DNA of 64,000 nt. Origin: Profftia lariciata (lineage in GTDB: Bacteria > Pseudomonadota > Gammaproteobacteria > Enterobacterales > Enterobacteriaceae). Below the pieces are notes generated by a model, which saw nothing but the letters and a program-made list of their open reading frames with translations, did no database searches and was not told where the DNA came from. Shown here one piece after another: positions 52,176 to 62,325 of this stretch. Location: positions 496,001 to 560,000 of the forward strand of contig NZ_CP045925.1 of assembly GCF_020541265.1 (NCBI RefSeq), written 5' to 3'. The position numbers were made by a program, and so were the translations under genes. Numbering within the stretch: position 1 is the stretch's first letter; every line of letters begins with the position of its first letter.

Positions 52176-53618
52176 TTATTTTTTAAATGTTATATTTATT
52201 TTAGCTTGCTTAAAAACTTGAATAGTTTGGCGTCTTGCAATAGTATGATCAATAATAGGATATGGATAATTTAGTACTGTATTTTCTTTAATTGCCCATT
52301 GATATGGTTGATGAATATTTTTGTCTGGTACATTAGCTAATTCGGGAAGCCAACGTCTTATAAAAGTACCGTTTTTATCAAAACGTTTTCCTTGAGTGAT
52401 AGGATTAAAAATACGAAAATAAGGTACCGCATCTGTTCCAGAAGATGCAGCCCATTGCCAACCTCCATTGTTTGCTGCTAAATCTCCATCTAATAATTTA
52501 GACATAAAATAATGTTCACCTAATCTCCAGTTAATTAATAAATCTTTAACTAAAAAACTAGCCGTAATCATTCTTAATCTATTATGCATCCAACCAATAT
52601 AATTTAATTGCCGCATAGCTGCATCAATAATAGGATAACCAGTTTTTCCTTCTTGCCAGGCTATTAAATGTTCTTTTTGGTTATGCCAACAAATATTATC
52701 AGTCCAATCAATAAAAGATTGATTACAACATATTTTAGGATAAGCCATTAATAAATGATAATAAAATTCTCGCCAAATAAGCTCATTAAACCATATAAAT
52801 GCACCGCTATCTTTATTAAGATTTAATGCTTTTGGATATTTATTTAATAATTCGTTTAAACACTGACGTGGTGATAACACTCCAATTGTTAAATAAGGAG
52901 ATAATATGCTAGTACCATTAATAGATGGTATATCTCTCTGTTTAGCATACAATGCTACACGCTCACAGCAAAATATATGCAATTTTTCTAACGCAGCTGA
53001 TTCTCCTGCAGGGAATAATTTACAATCTAATTGTTGTCTAGGATAATCAAATGGCTGGATTCTTATAACATTGGAAATTTGATTTCTTTTTTTTGGAGAT
53101 GGCAAAGAACATGTATCTGTATGGTTGAGGGTTTGTAAAAAAACCTTACGAAATAAACTAAATACTTTATACATTTCTCCATGATTATTCAAAACACTGC
53201 CTGGTGGAAGTAATAATGCATCATCAAATGACTGAACTTTACATACCCCTATAAGAGACTGAGTAACCATATCATCTCTTCTTCTTTCATTCAGTGCATA
53301 TTGTTTATTATAAAAAAGATTTATCGCTTTATGTTTTATGCAAAAAAGTAATATCCACTGTGCTATTGCAGCAAAATTAGTACACTGATGATAAAATAGT
53401 GGAATATTTTTTTTTGTTAAATTATGTGCTAGATAATATAAATTCTGATGAATAAATGTTGCCTGACGAGGAGAGATATTGTGTTGCTTCCATTGTTCTG
53501 GAGTTGCAATATATAGACAGATAACCCTAGAATTAGGGTTTTTGCAAGCTTCATGTAAAGCTTTGTTATCAATGGTCCTTAAATCGTTACGAAACCATAC
53601 TACATTTGTTACATTCAT
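52176..53618 (-). CDS. phrB: Deoxyribodipyrimidine photolyase (CPD class I)
   Basis: Light-driven repair of cyclobutane pyrimidine dimers using FADH- and an MTHF antenna. 480 residues against 472. The N-terminal antenna domain begins VVWFRNDLRTIDN. The FAD domain has WREFYYHLL (near 275), GYPIIDAAMRQLNYIGWMHNRLRM (split: GYPIIDAAMRQL and WMHNRLRM), and the electron-transfer region DGDLAANNGGWQWAASSGTDA, with FRIFNP following. The ATG at 53618 is set by alignment. E. coli ybgA, upstream of phrB, is missing. Several sheltered symbionts also keep a photolyase. Here it is intact although recF is not, so direct reversal seems favoured over recombinational repair. Confidence 0.96.
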   Translation of the reverse strand: MNVTNVVWFRNDLRTIDNKALHEACKNPNSRVICLYIATPEQWKQHNISPRQATFIHQNLYYLAHNLTKKNIPLFYHQCTNFAAIAQWILLFCIKHKAINLFYNKQYALNERRRDDMVTQSLIGVCKVQSFDDALLLPPGSVLNNHGEMYKVFSLFRKVFLQTLNHTDTCSLPSPKKRNQISNVIRIQPFDYPRQQLDCKLFPAGESAALEKLHIFCCERVALYAKQRDIPSINGTSILSPYLTIGVLSPRQCLNELLNKYPKALNLNKDSGAFIWFNELIWREFYYHLLMAYPKICCNQSFIDWTDNICWHNQKEHLIAWQEGKTGYPIIDAAMRQLNYIGWMHNRLRMITASFLVKDLLINWRLGEHYFMSKLLDGDLAANNGGWQWAASSGTDAVPYFRIFNPITQGKRFDKNGTFIRRWLPELANVPDKNIHQPYQWAIKENTVLNYPYPIIDHTIARRQTIQVFKQAKINITFKK

Positions 53619-55399
53619 TAATGCTTCCTGATTAAAAGTAAAAGTATACTTAAAAAATATTTTATTCTGATGTTAATTACAAGAACTATTTTTTAAGATA
53701 AATAAATGTAATAATAGTTATTTGATTATTATAATATAGTAGTTAGGTAATGCTGATGTTTAATTAGATAGTTCATTATATAGCATATAAATAATTAAAT
53801 TATTATATAATATCAATATATTAGTTATTATATGTATAATATAAAGTTATATATGCTTACTAAGAATATTATTATTTATATAATTATTTTAATATTTTTT
53901 AAATATTATAAATTAACTTAATAAAAAATAATATTATTTTTTATAGTTTAAGTAAGAAATTTGATACATCTTTATAAGATGCGAAATATTATAAATCTAT
54001 ATTTATCATATACTTATTATATATTATATAATATATTTTATCTCATGAGTAAAAAAATAACAATATAAACAATTAATATATTTAATATAGAATATATATT
54101 TTTAGATTTTATTTAATAAAATTATTACATATATACTAATATATTATATTAATAATATTTTATTATATATGTATTGTATAGAAATAGAATAATTATTAGT
54201 AAAATAATATTTATTAATATAGTAATAAAATATATTTAGTAGAATAAAAAATTTAAAAAATATTTTTATATTATCTAATTTCTAAATAAATTATTCTAAA
54301 TATACTAGTTATTAAATATATTAATATTATTGTTTAGCTATTACAATGCTATTGATAAACTTTTTCTAGATAATTTATATAAAAATATAATATTATTTTA
54401 TTCATACTATTAATTAGTAATTATTGATTATAAATGTACTGAATAACTAATTATATAGTTATTGCTGTATCGCATATACTAATATGCATTATAAATAATA
54501 ATATATTATAATTGTTAATTAAACTAATATTTATTAATATAATAAATAGTAACATCAAATTTATAGTAATAATAAATACATTATCCTATTAAATATATTT
54601 ATATGAATAATTTACTTGATAAATAATTTTTAAAATAATAGATTAATATCTACTCTTTAGTAAAAATAGATCATTTATTCTAAATAATATTAAGCTGAAA
54701 AAATATTTTTATTATAAAATAATAATATATGCGTAATGGAATATCTTTTAAATTATTATATTGTACATAATAATTAATATATGGCATTATATGTTTAATT
54801 AATTATTAATCATTTGTATAGATAGTTAAAGAGAGATATAAATATATGTAATATATAACTTTTAACTAAATGTTATGCATGTAATGTTATAAAAATTATA
54901 TATAATATTTTTATAGAATACATTTATATATTATATATATGATGAGTAATATTATATTTTAGATATAATTTAAAATATTATTTTTTGTAAGTTAATATAT
55001 ACTGTATATCGTTGAGTATTTTATAATATAAAACATAATTTATCTATTATATATTTGTACAGAATTTTTAGTAATTTAATTGCATATTGTATTAAAATGT
55101 TAACATAGTATATAAAAGATTACATTAATTATAATGTTATATATACATCATATATAATCCTTATATATCTTATATTTTTAAAGAAAATATTATATAATAT
55201 ACAATTAATGACATTAAAATAAGACATTACTTGAATAATTTTATTAAAAAATCATGACTGACATTTATTAAATTCAAATAATTATATTTAGTAAATTAAT
55301 GATTTATATGTATAAAGTATTTTTATCAATAAAATATTTACTTTTCTGCAGCATATATAATCAATTAAAGATATTTACGTTCAATAAATATGATATTAT

Positions 55400-55454
55400 A
55401 GAGATCTTATTAGTTTTAGTATATTATTATATGTAATATAATAATGATCTCTAA
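55400..55454. repeat. Nested inverted repeat with GATC-bearing arms
   Basis: Outer arms TAGAGATC (55400-55407) and GATCTCTA (55447-55454) are perfect over 8 bp. Inside, ATTATTATAT (55424-55433) and ATATAATAAT (55437-55446) pair over 10 bp with a GTA loop, leaving a 16-base bulge on the left side. The AGAGATCT and TGATCTCT words also occur in the unwinding region of E. coli oriC. Confidence 0.55.
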
Positions 55455-56119
55455 AATTAATTTAGATAATTAGGACATTCAATAAATATTATTTTTTTAA
55501 AAAAAATAATTTATGTATATTACTTAATAATTTTATTTTATATATTTTATAATACTATTATATTAATTAAAATAAATTATTAATTATTTTATAATTAATC
55601 ATGATAACATATCCAATCGCATATAAACTAAATTTATTGTTCATAAAAAATATAATTTAATTATATATAACTGTCATGAAAATTATGAATATTTTTTACA
55701 AAATAACTGTACAAGTAATAGCTATGTATTAATATTTTTTATTTATTTTATATAATATAAAAAATTTTTATAATAATTTTGCGTACAATAATATAACTAA
55801 ATTTTATGTAGTTAAAAAATAATTTTATTTTTTAGTATTTTTATATATTGTAATTATAACTAACTCTTTATAAAGATGTTGTAGATATAATAAGATAACT
55901 ATATATATTAAACAATATTTCGGTGTCTTTTCTTTAAAGATCTGAATATTTTAATATATTATCTATTAGTCTAATTTTATTAAATCTTTGTTATAAAAAA
56001 ATCATTCAATAATTATATATTTTCTTTAAAAACATATTTTACACATAAAGTTATAAAGATAATAATGACTAAATCTATATTAGCAATAAGATCTTTTATT
56101 CTATAGTAAAAGATTATAT

Positions 56120-56140
56120 AATTACCTGGTTAAGGTAATT
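56120..56140. repeat. Hairpin upstream of the dnaA relic
   Basis: AATTACCT, GGTTA, AGGTAATT: a perfect 8-bp stem with a 5-base loop, 314 bases before the dnaA relic start. No T-tract. Function unknown. Confidence 0.45.
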
Positions 56141-56453
56141 CTTAATTAATAATAATTTTAAATTATACGCAAGATAAAAGATATTATTATATGATTCGTT
56201 TGATTATAAGTTTATTGACTATTTTAAAAAATAGTTTTTGACATTATCAATATAATAATATTTATATATTAGATGCAAAGATATTCTTATATGACGATTA
56301 ATCTATCAATAACTTATTGATATTGTTTTTATTAATTAAGATTTCGTAATTTTTACTTAAAATAAATCTTAAATAAGTTTTAAGAGAACATTATTATTAA
56401 TAGAAATATTCTATTTAATTTATTTTTTGATCTTGTTCTAATAAAAGTTAATA

Positions 56454-57836
56454 GTGTTATCTTCTCTTTGGCAACAGTGTCTAATCACATTGTAAGATGA
56501 TTTATTTGCTATCTTTGCAAGCAGAATTCAGTAATAATATTTCGGAACTTTATGCCTGATAATAACTTTATATTATATTGAGTACATGATAAATATCTTA
56601 ATAAGATTAATATACTATTATATCACTATTGTAACAGAAATATATTATTTATAAATTTGAAGATTAAAATGACATTTGTAATGACCACTATAATTAATCT
56701 AAATACAGTTACTACTAATACTGTAAACCCAATAATTCAAATTGCTACTTATATATCTATATTTATTAAGATTGATTGAGATAAATAATTCGTTAAATAT
56801 AATATATCTTATCAATTAAATTTACATGTTAAATATAACTATAATAATTTTATTAAAAATAAATCTAACCTATTAGCTTTTGCAATAGCACTTTAAGTAG
56901 CTAATACTTTAAGTATAATTTTATAATCCATTCTTTTATATCGTAGTATAAGATTAGAAAAAGCACATTTTTACATGTTATGAGTAACAATATGATTGTA
57001 AGTAAAATTAACGCAAAAGTCATTTATTTACATTCTAAGCATTTTGTATAAAATATGGTAAAAGATTTAAAAATCATTCAATAGAAAATTTTAAATATTA
57101 TTACCGTTCTGTTGATACACTATTTATTGAGTAATATTTAGTTTATTGCTAAAAGAAATATTCTTAGGAAGAATTTTTTATACTTTTAATCAATTACTTA
57201 AAGGTAATCAATAGATTATTCTAATATCAGATGGTTATCTAAAAGATATACAGGATGTAGAAAATCGTTTCAAATAATGACTTAAATGAGGTATAATTGA
57301 GCTCTTTATCCACTAGAATTAGAAACAAGTATTATAATTTTAATAAAACAGGCCAATACATACAATGTATATTTTTCTAAAGAAGTTGCATTTTTTATTG
57401 TTAATAAATGATGTTCTAATATGCGTGAACTTAAAAAACATTCAATAGAGTTATTACCAATACTAGTGTTACCAGTCATACACTTATTATTAAATAGTCT
57501 ACGTAAATTACTAAATGACTTTATTGTTATGCAAGAAAATAGTTACTATTAATAATTTTCAGAAAATAGTAGCTAAATATTATAAATATTAAATCAGTAG
57601 ATTTACTTTTTAAGTTTAGCTCTAGAGCTGTTATTTGTCCTAGTTAAATAACCATGGCATTAGCAAACAAGTTAACTAATTATAGTATACTAGAAATAGA
57701 TAATATTTTTAGTAGACGTAACATACAATAATATTGTATTCCTGCCGTATAATTAATTGATTACGTGAAGAAAATTAAGACATAAAAAAAATTTTCTAAT
57801 TTAATTAGAACATTATCCTTTTTACAAAAAATAATA
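56454..57836 (+). pseudogene. dnaA: dnaA relic (chromosomal replication initiator)
   Basis: Remains of DnaA across its whole length, immediately before dnaN. From GTG 56454: SSLWQQCL, a stop, DDLFAIF (domain I); HDKYLNKIN near 56585; KSN-LLAFAIAL near 56870; the Walker A site at about 56942-56965 reads RSIRLEKA instead of GGTGLGKT; NAKVIYLHSKHFV (57010-57048); YYRSVDTLFID (about 57094-57130); FYTFNQLLKGNQ then a stop; KSVDLLFKFSSRAV near 57591; LTNYSILEIDNIF of the DNA-binding domain; LREEN-stop-DIKK; and, one frame over, NLIRTLS (57798-57818). There are many in-frame TAA/TAG codons and at least one frameshift. It cannot make an initiator. In its last frame the remnant runs without a stop into dnaN. 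Confidence 0.93.
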
Positions 57837-57851
57837 GTGATATATAGCTAT

Positions 57852-58952
57852 ATGAAATGTATTGTTAAGCGTGAACATTTGTTAAAACCATTGCAGCAGG
57901 TTATTAGTACAAGGAATAATAGACCAACTTTACCCATTCTAGGTAATCTGCTTTTACAAGTTAAAGATGGTTATATATTATTAACAGTTACTGATTTAGA
58001 AGTAGAAGTCATTGTTCGTATTCCTATTTTACAAGATTATATAATAGGTAAAATAACAGTTTCTGCACGTAAATTTTTTGATATTTGTCGTGGTTTACCG
58101 GATCATGTAGAAATAACTGTGATTTTAAAAAATGATCGCATTTTAGTGCATTCAGGTCGTAGTAGTTTTTATTTAGCTACTATGCCAGCTGTTGATTTTC
58201 CTAATTTAGATGATTGGCGAAGTGAATTAGAATTTAGTATGTCACAAACAATGCTAAAAAAAATGATTGATACAACTCAATTTTCTATGGCCCATCAAGA
58301 TGTTCGATACTATTTGAATGGTATGTTCTTTCAAACTGAAGGTCAAGAATTACGTACTGTTGCAACTGATGGTCATCGTCTTGCAGTATGCTCTATGTCA
58401 ATAGAATATAGTTTACCAAGTTATTCTATCATTATTCCTCGTAAAAGTGTAATAGAGCTATATCGTTTATTAGAAGGTGAAGAAAAATTATTATGCTTGC
58501 AAATTAGTCGTAATAATATTCGTGTCAATATAGGTAATTTTATCTTTACTTCTAAGTTAATTGATGGTCGTTTTCCAAATTATCTTAATGTATTACCAGC
58601 AAATCCAAATAAAATACTAAAAGTTAATTGTAATGCATTAAAACAAGCTTTTACTAGAGCGGCAATTTTATCAAATGAAAAGTTTCGTGGTGTACGCTTA
58701 TACATTAGTAAAAAACAACTAAAAATTACAGCCAACAACTCAGCACAAGAAGAAGCAGAAGAACTTTTAGACGTTATTTATGAAGGCACAGATTTAGAGA
58801 TTGGTTTTAATGTTAATTACGTTCTAGATGTACTAAACGTACTAAAATGTGAAGATATATATATATTGCTAACTGATGAATTATCCAGTGTACAAATTAA
58901 AAATGCACACGCTAAGTCAACAACGTATGTTATTATGCCAATACGTTTATAA
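57852..58952 (+). CDS. dnaN: DNA polymerase III sliding clamp (beta)
   Basis: Ring-shaped processivity factor for Pol III, loaded by the clamp loader. 366 residues from ATG 57852, exactly the E. coli length (MKCIVKREHLLKPLQQV against MKFTVEREHLLKPLQQV); the frame's upstream GTG at 57837 adds five residues and is less likely. It has three clamp domains. PTLPILGNLLLQV, FSMAHQDVRYYLNGM, ATDGHRLAVCSM and the C-terminal VIMPIRL, part of the client-binding pocket, are intact. There is no visible Shine-Dalgarno, perhaps because translation used to be coupled to dnaA. With dnaA dead, its promoter may now lie in or before the relic. gyrB lies downstream. Confidence 0.98.
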   Translation: MKCIVKREHLLKPLQQVISTRNNRPTLPILGNLLLQVKDGYILLTVTDLEVEVIVRIPILQDYIIGKITVSARKFFDICRGLPDHVEITVILKNDRILVHSGRSSFYLATMPAVDFPNLDDWRSELEFSMSQTMLKKMIDTTQFSMAHQDVRYYLNGMFFQTEGQELRTVATDGHRLAVCSMSIEYSLPSYSIIIPRKSVIELYRLLEGEEKLLCLQISRNNIRVNIGNFIFTSKLIDGRFPNYLNVLPANPNKILKVNCNALKQAFTRAAILSNEKFRGVRLYISKKQLKITANNSAQEEAEELLDVIYEGTDLEIGFNVNYVLDVLNVLKCEDIYILLTDELSSVQIKNAHAKSTTYVIMPIRL

Positions 58953-59255
58953 CGTATAATCAATAAGATTGATTAATTATTTTAATTGTATTGTATTTTA
59001 TGTTCGATATGCACAAATTTTTTATATACTATGAATAATATAATATATATAACTTATTTAATTATCTATAATTATTTTTACAAGAAAATATAAAATATAA
59101 TTTTCATGTATGTTACGATATACCTTATATAATTTTTTTAAAGAAATCTAATATATGTGTAAATTTTATAAAAATAAAGTTTTATTTATGTAATGCATAC
59201 AATATTATTAATATTGCATTTAGTATTTTGCTAAACTAAGATATTACTCATAGTA
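58953..59255. other. Unreadable stretch after dnaN
   Basis: About 300 A/T-rich bases occupying the place of the 5' half of recF. No residue pattern of the RecF Walker A region could be read. Confidence 0.4.
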
Positions 59256-59430
59256 ATTAATGATAGTTCGTTATTTTTAATAATGAATCATTATCAGTAC
59301 ACACTAACCATATTATTAGTAAGATAATCAAAAATTGGTTTATTATTTTTCAGCACCTAACATCATGTTATTAACATGACTAACAAATTTATCATTTTTA
59401 ATACCCAAAATATTAAATCAATATTTAATT
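59256..59430 (+). pseudogene. recF: recF relic (C-terminal part)
   Basis: In the recF position between dnaN and gyrB, one frame reads INDSSLFL, then LTILLVR, a stop, IGLLFFST, a stop, HHVINMTNKFIIFN. This parallels the end of E. coli RecF: IDDFASELD, GLLASRLKA, QVFVSAIS, EHVIDMSDENSKMFT. The two stops and missing spacing residues show decay, and the N-terminal ATPase half is not readable. RecF loads RecA at single-stranded gaps, and that function is lost at this locus. Identification rests on position plus about ten well-placed residues. Confidence 0.6.
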
Positions 59431-59905
59431 ATATAAATTAATTTTATTAATTGTAACTATGTTGTTTTTTATAGAAAACCAAATTAAAATAAATAATATA
59501 CAATATAATTATAATTATTATTTCATTATAATTATAGTAAATTTATTTATTATACAGTAATGGTTAATTACAAATTATATGATACTTAAAAAACATAAGA
59601 AGATATACTTGTTAAATATTTATACCCTCATAAAAATATTTGGTTATATTATATATGTACTACAACTTATATAAGTTAATTACATTGAACTAGTATATTG
59701 ATGACTATAATTTATTTCTTATTAAGAGTTTAATCTTTAAAAAATAAAATATTCTAATTACCTAAATTTACTGCCTTATTTATTTGAAATAAATAAATAT
59801 TTCAATACGCAATAAATATTTTATATATAAATTTATTATAAATAATAATATGTTTCTTCAATAAGGTACAATAGTAGTTTAATTATATCTTCAATGAATG
59901 AGAAA
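59431..59905. other. Gene-free stretch before gyrB
   Basis: About 480 A/T-rich bases between the recF scrap and gyrB. It presumably holds the gyrB promoter. No element can be singled out. Confidence 0.4.
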
Positions 59906-59910
59906 GGCTG

Positions 59911-62325
59911 ATGTTAAATACTTATGACTCCTCAAGTATTAAAGTATTAAAAGGGTTAGATGCTGTTCGTAAACGTCCTGGCATGTATATTGGTGATACT
60001 GATGATGGTACTGGTATGCATCATATGGTATTTGAAGTAGTGGATAATGCAATCGATGAAGCTCTTGCTGGCTTCTGTAAAGATATTATTGTCATTATTC
60101 ATAATGATAATTCTGTATCAGTGCAAGATGATGGTCGTGGCATTCCAACCGGATTACATAAAGAAGAAGGAGTATCAGCAGCTGAAGTTATTATGACTAT
60201 GCTACATGCTGGTGGTAAGTTTGATGATAATTCATATAAAGTGTCTGGTGGTTTACACGGCGTAGGTATTTCTGTAGTGAATGCTTTATCTGAAAGACTT
60301 GAATTAATAATTCGTCGTGAAGGTAAAATTTACGAACAAATATATAAATATGGTATACCGCAATTTCCTTTAAAAGTTACTGGAAATACAACTGATACTG
60401 GTACAATCATACGTTTTTGGCCAAGTAAAAAGACTTTTTCTAAGAATACTGAATTTCAATATGAAATTTTAGCTAAACGACTACGTGAATTATCTTTTTT
60501 GAATTCTGGTATTTCTATTCGTCTACATGATTATCGTAATTATCGTACGGATTATTTTCATTATGTAGGAGGTATTAAAGCTTTTATAGAATATATGAAT
60601 AAGAATAAAAAATCTATTCATCCAAACATATTTTATTGCTCAACTATTAAAAATAATATTGGTGTAGAAATAGCACTGCAATGGAACGATGGTTTTCAAG
60701 AAAATATTTATTGTTTTACTAATAATATTCCACAGCGAGATGGTGGTACTCATTTAGCTGGATTTCGTGCTGGTATGACACGTACCTTAAATAGTTATAT
60801 GGAAAAAGAAGGTTACAGTAAGAAAACCAAAGTTAGCATTACCGGTGATGATGCACGTGAAGGATTAATTGCAGTAGTTTCAGTAAAAGTTCCAGATCCT
60901 AAATTCTCGTCTCAGACTAAAGATAAGTTGGTTTCTTCTGAAGTAAAAACTGCTGTTGAAAATCAAATACATCAATTACTTGCAGAGTACTTACAAGAAC
61001 ATCCATCCGATGCTAAAATAGTGATTAGTAAAATTATTGATGCTTCTCGCGCACGTGAAGCAGCACGCAAAGCTCGTGAGATGACACGTCGCAAAGGAAT
61101 ATTAGATTTGGCTGGTTTACCAGGTAAATTAGCTGATTGTCAAGAACGAGATCCAGTACATTCTGAGTTATATCTAGTTGAAGGAGATTCTGCTGGGGGA
61201 TCTGCAAAACAAGGACGTAATCGCAAAAATCAAGCAATTTTACCATTAAAAGGTAAAATATTAAATGTTGAGAAAGCACGTTTTGATAAAATGCTATCCT
61301 CTCAGGAGGTTGCTACATTAATTACTGGACTTGGATGTGGTATAGGTAGAGAAGAATATAATCCTGATAAATTGCGTTATCACAGTATAATTATTATGAC
61401 TGATGCTGATGTTGATGGCTTACATATTCGTACTTTGTTATTAACTTTTTTTTATCGCCATATGCCTGAAATTATTAAACGTGGCCATCTGTTTATCGCA
61501 CAGCCTCCACTATATAAAGTAAAAAAATGCAAACAAGAACAATATCTTAAAGATGACCATGCAATGGATAAGTATCAACTGTCTATTGCTTTAGATGGTG
61601 CTTATTTGCATGTTAGTAAAGATGCTATAGCAATACCTGACGAAAATTTAAAAAAAATGGTAATTGAATATTATCAAGTTCAGAAAATAATTGAACATAT
61701 GAAATTTGATTATCCTAAAGAATTATTAAATGAAATGATCTATCATCCATCTTTATTAAAGATAAATCTTAATAATCATGATCAAGTGCTACAGTGGGTA
61801 GAATCTTTAGTAGATATCTTAAATAAAAAAGAAATATATGGCAGCACTTATAGTGCTATTATCAATAAAAACCTTGAAAAGCATATTTTTATACCTGCTA
61901 TACGTATTCGTACTCATGGTGTTGATACCGACTATAAATTAGATATAGATTTTATTTATGGTATAGAATATAATCGTATTTGTAATTTAGGAATGACTTT
62001 GTGCGGTTTAATTAAAGAAAATGCCTTTGTGATGCGTGGTGATCGTTATCAACACATTACTAGTTTCGAACAAGCAATACAATGGTTAGTTAAAGATTCT
62101 CGTCGGGGTCTTACTATTCAACGCTATAAAGGTCTAGGTGAAATGAATCCAGAACAACTTTGGGAAACGACAATGGATCCACAAAGAAGACATATGCTAC
62201 GTGTTACTATTAGAGATGCTGTAGCTGCTGATCAGTTATTTACTACATTAATGGGTGATGCAGTTGAACCACGTCGTATTTTTATTGAAGAAAATGCATT
62301 GAGGGCATCTAATTTAGATATATAA
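59911..62325 (+). CDS. gyrB: DNA gyrase subunit B
   Basis: ATPase and strand-passage half of gyrase, which introduces negative supercoils with GyrA. 804 residues, identical in length to E. coli. The GHKL ATPase domain has the catalytic Glu in VDNAIDEALAGFC (about 42), DDGRGIPTG and GGLHGVGISVVNAL; the transducer domain follows. The Toprim domain has EGDSAGGSAKQGRNRKNQ and the metal Asp pair in TDADVDGLHI. The long Gram-negative insert (about 560-730) is present but diverged. The C-terminal YKGLGEMNPEQLWETTMDP and RRIFIEENAL are highly conserved. ATG 59911 follows AAAGGCTG. yidA is next, as in E. coli. Confidence 0.98.
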   Translation: MLNTYDSSSIKVLKGLDAVRKRPGMYIGDTDDGTGMHHMVFEVVDNAIDEALAGFCKDIIVIIHNDNSVSVQDDGRGIPTGLHKEEGVSAAEVIMTMLHAGGKFDDNSYKVSGGLHGVGISVVNALSERLELIIRREGKIYEQIYKYGIPQFPLKVTGNTTDTGTIIRFWPSKKTFSKNTEFQYEILAKRLRELSFLNSGISIRLHDYRNYRTDYFHYVGGIKAFIEYMNKNKKSIHPNIFYCSTIKNNIGVEIALQWNDGFQENIYCFTNNIPQRDGGTHLAGFRAGMTRTLNSYMEKEGYSKKTKVSITGDDAREGLIAVVSVKVPDPKFSSQTKDKLVSSEVKTAVENQIHQLLAEYLQEHPSDAKIVISKIIDASRAREAARKAREMTRRKGILDLAGLPGKLADCQERDPVHSELYLVEGDSAGGSAKQGRNRKNQAILPLKGKILNVEKARFDKMLSSQEVATLITGLGCGIGREEYNPDKLRYHSIIIMTDADVDGLHIRTLLLTFFYRHMPEIIKRGHLFIAQPPLYKVKKCKQEQYLKDDHAMDKYQLSIALDGAYLHVSKDAIAIPDENLKKMVIEYYQVQKIIEHMKFDYPKELLNEMIYHPSLLKINLNNHDQVLQWVESLVDILNKKEIYGSTYSAIINKNLEKHIFIPAIRIRTHGVDTDYKLDIDFIYGIEYNRICNLGMTLCGLIKENAFVMRGDRYQHITSFEQAIQWLVKDSRRGLTIQRYKGLGEMNPEQLWETTMDPQRRHMLRVTIRDAVAADQLFTTLMGDAVEPRRIFIEENALRASNLDI

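Larger units (their letters stand above)
53619..56453. other. 2.8 kb divergent gap between phrB and the dnaA relic
   Basis: No gene. rpmH and rnpA, which diverge from dnaA in E. coli, are absent. Two structures stand out: the nested inverted repeat with GATC ends at 55400-55454 and the AATTACCT/AGGTAATT hairpin at 56120-56140. A TTGACA at 56238-56243 with TTTATA 17 bases on may be the old dnaA promoter. No good DnaA box (TTATCCACA) was found; a 7-of-9 match lies near 56038. Confidence 0.5.

Noticed and set aside
53619..56453. Functional oriC between phrB and dnaA
   Set aside because: No cluster of TTATCCACA-type boxes, and enterobacterial oriC is not normally at dnaA. Kept only as a speculative finding about one palindrome.
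60000..61300. Minus-strand frame inside gyrB (61034-61279)
   Set aside because: Shadow of the Toprim-domain coding sequence on the opposite strand.
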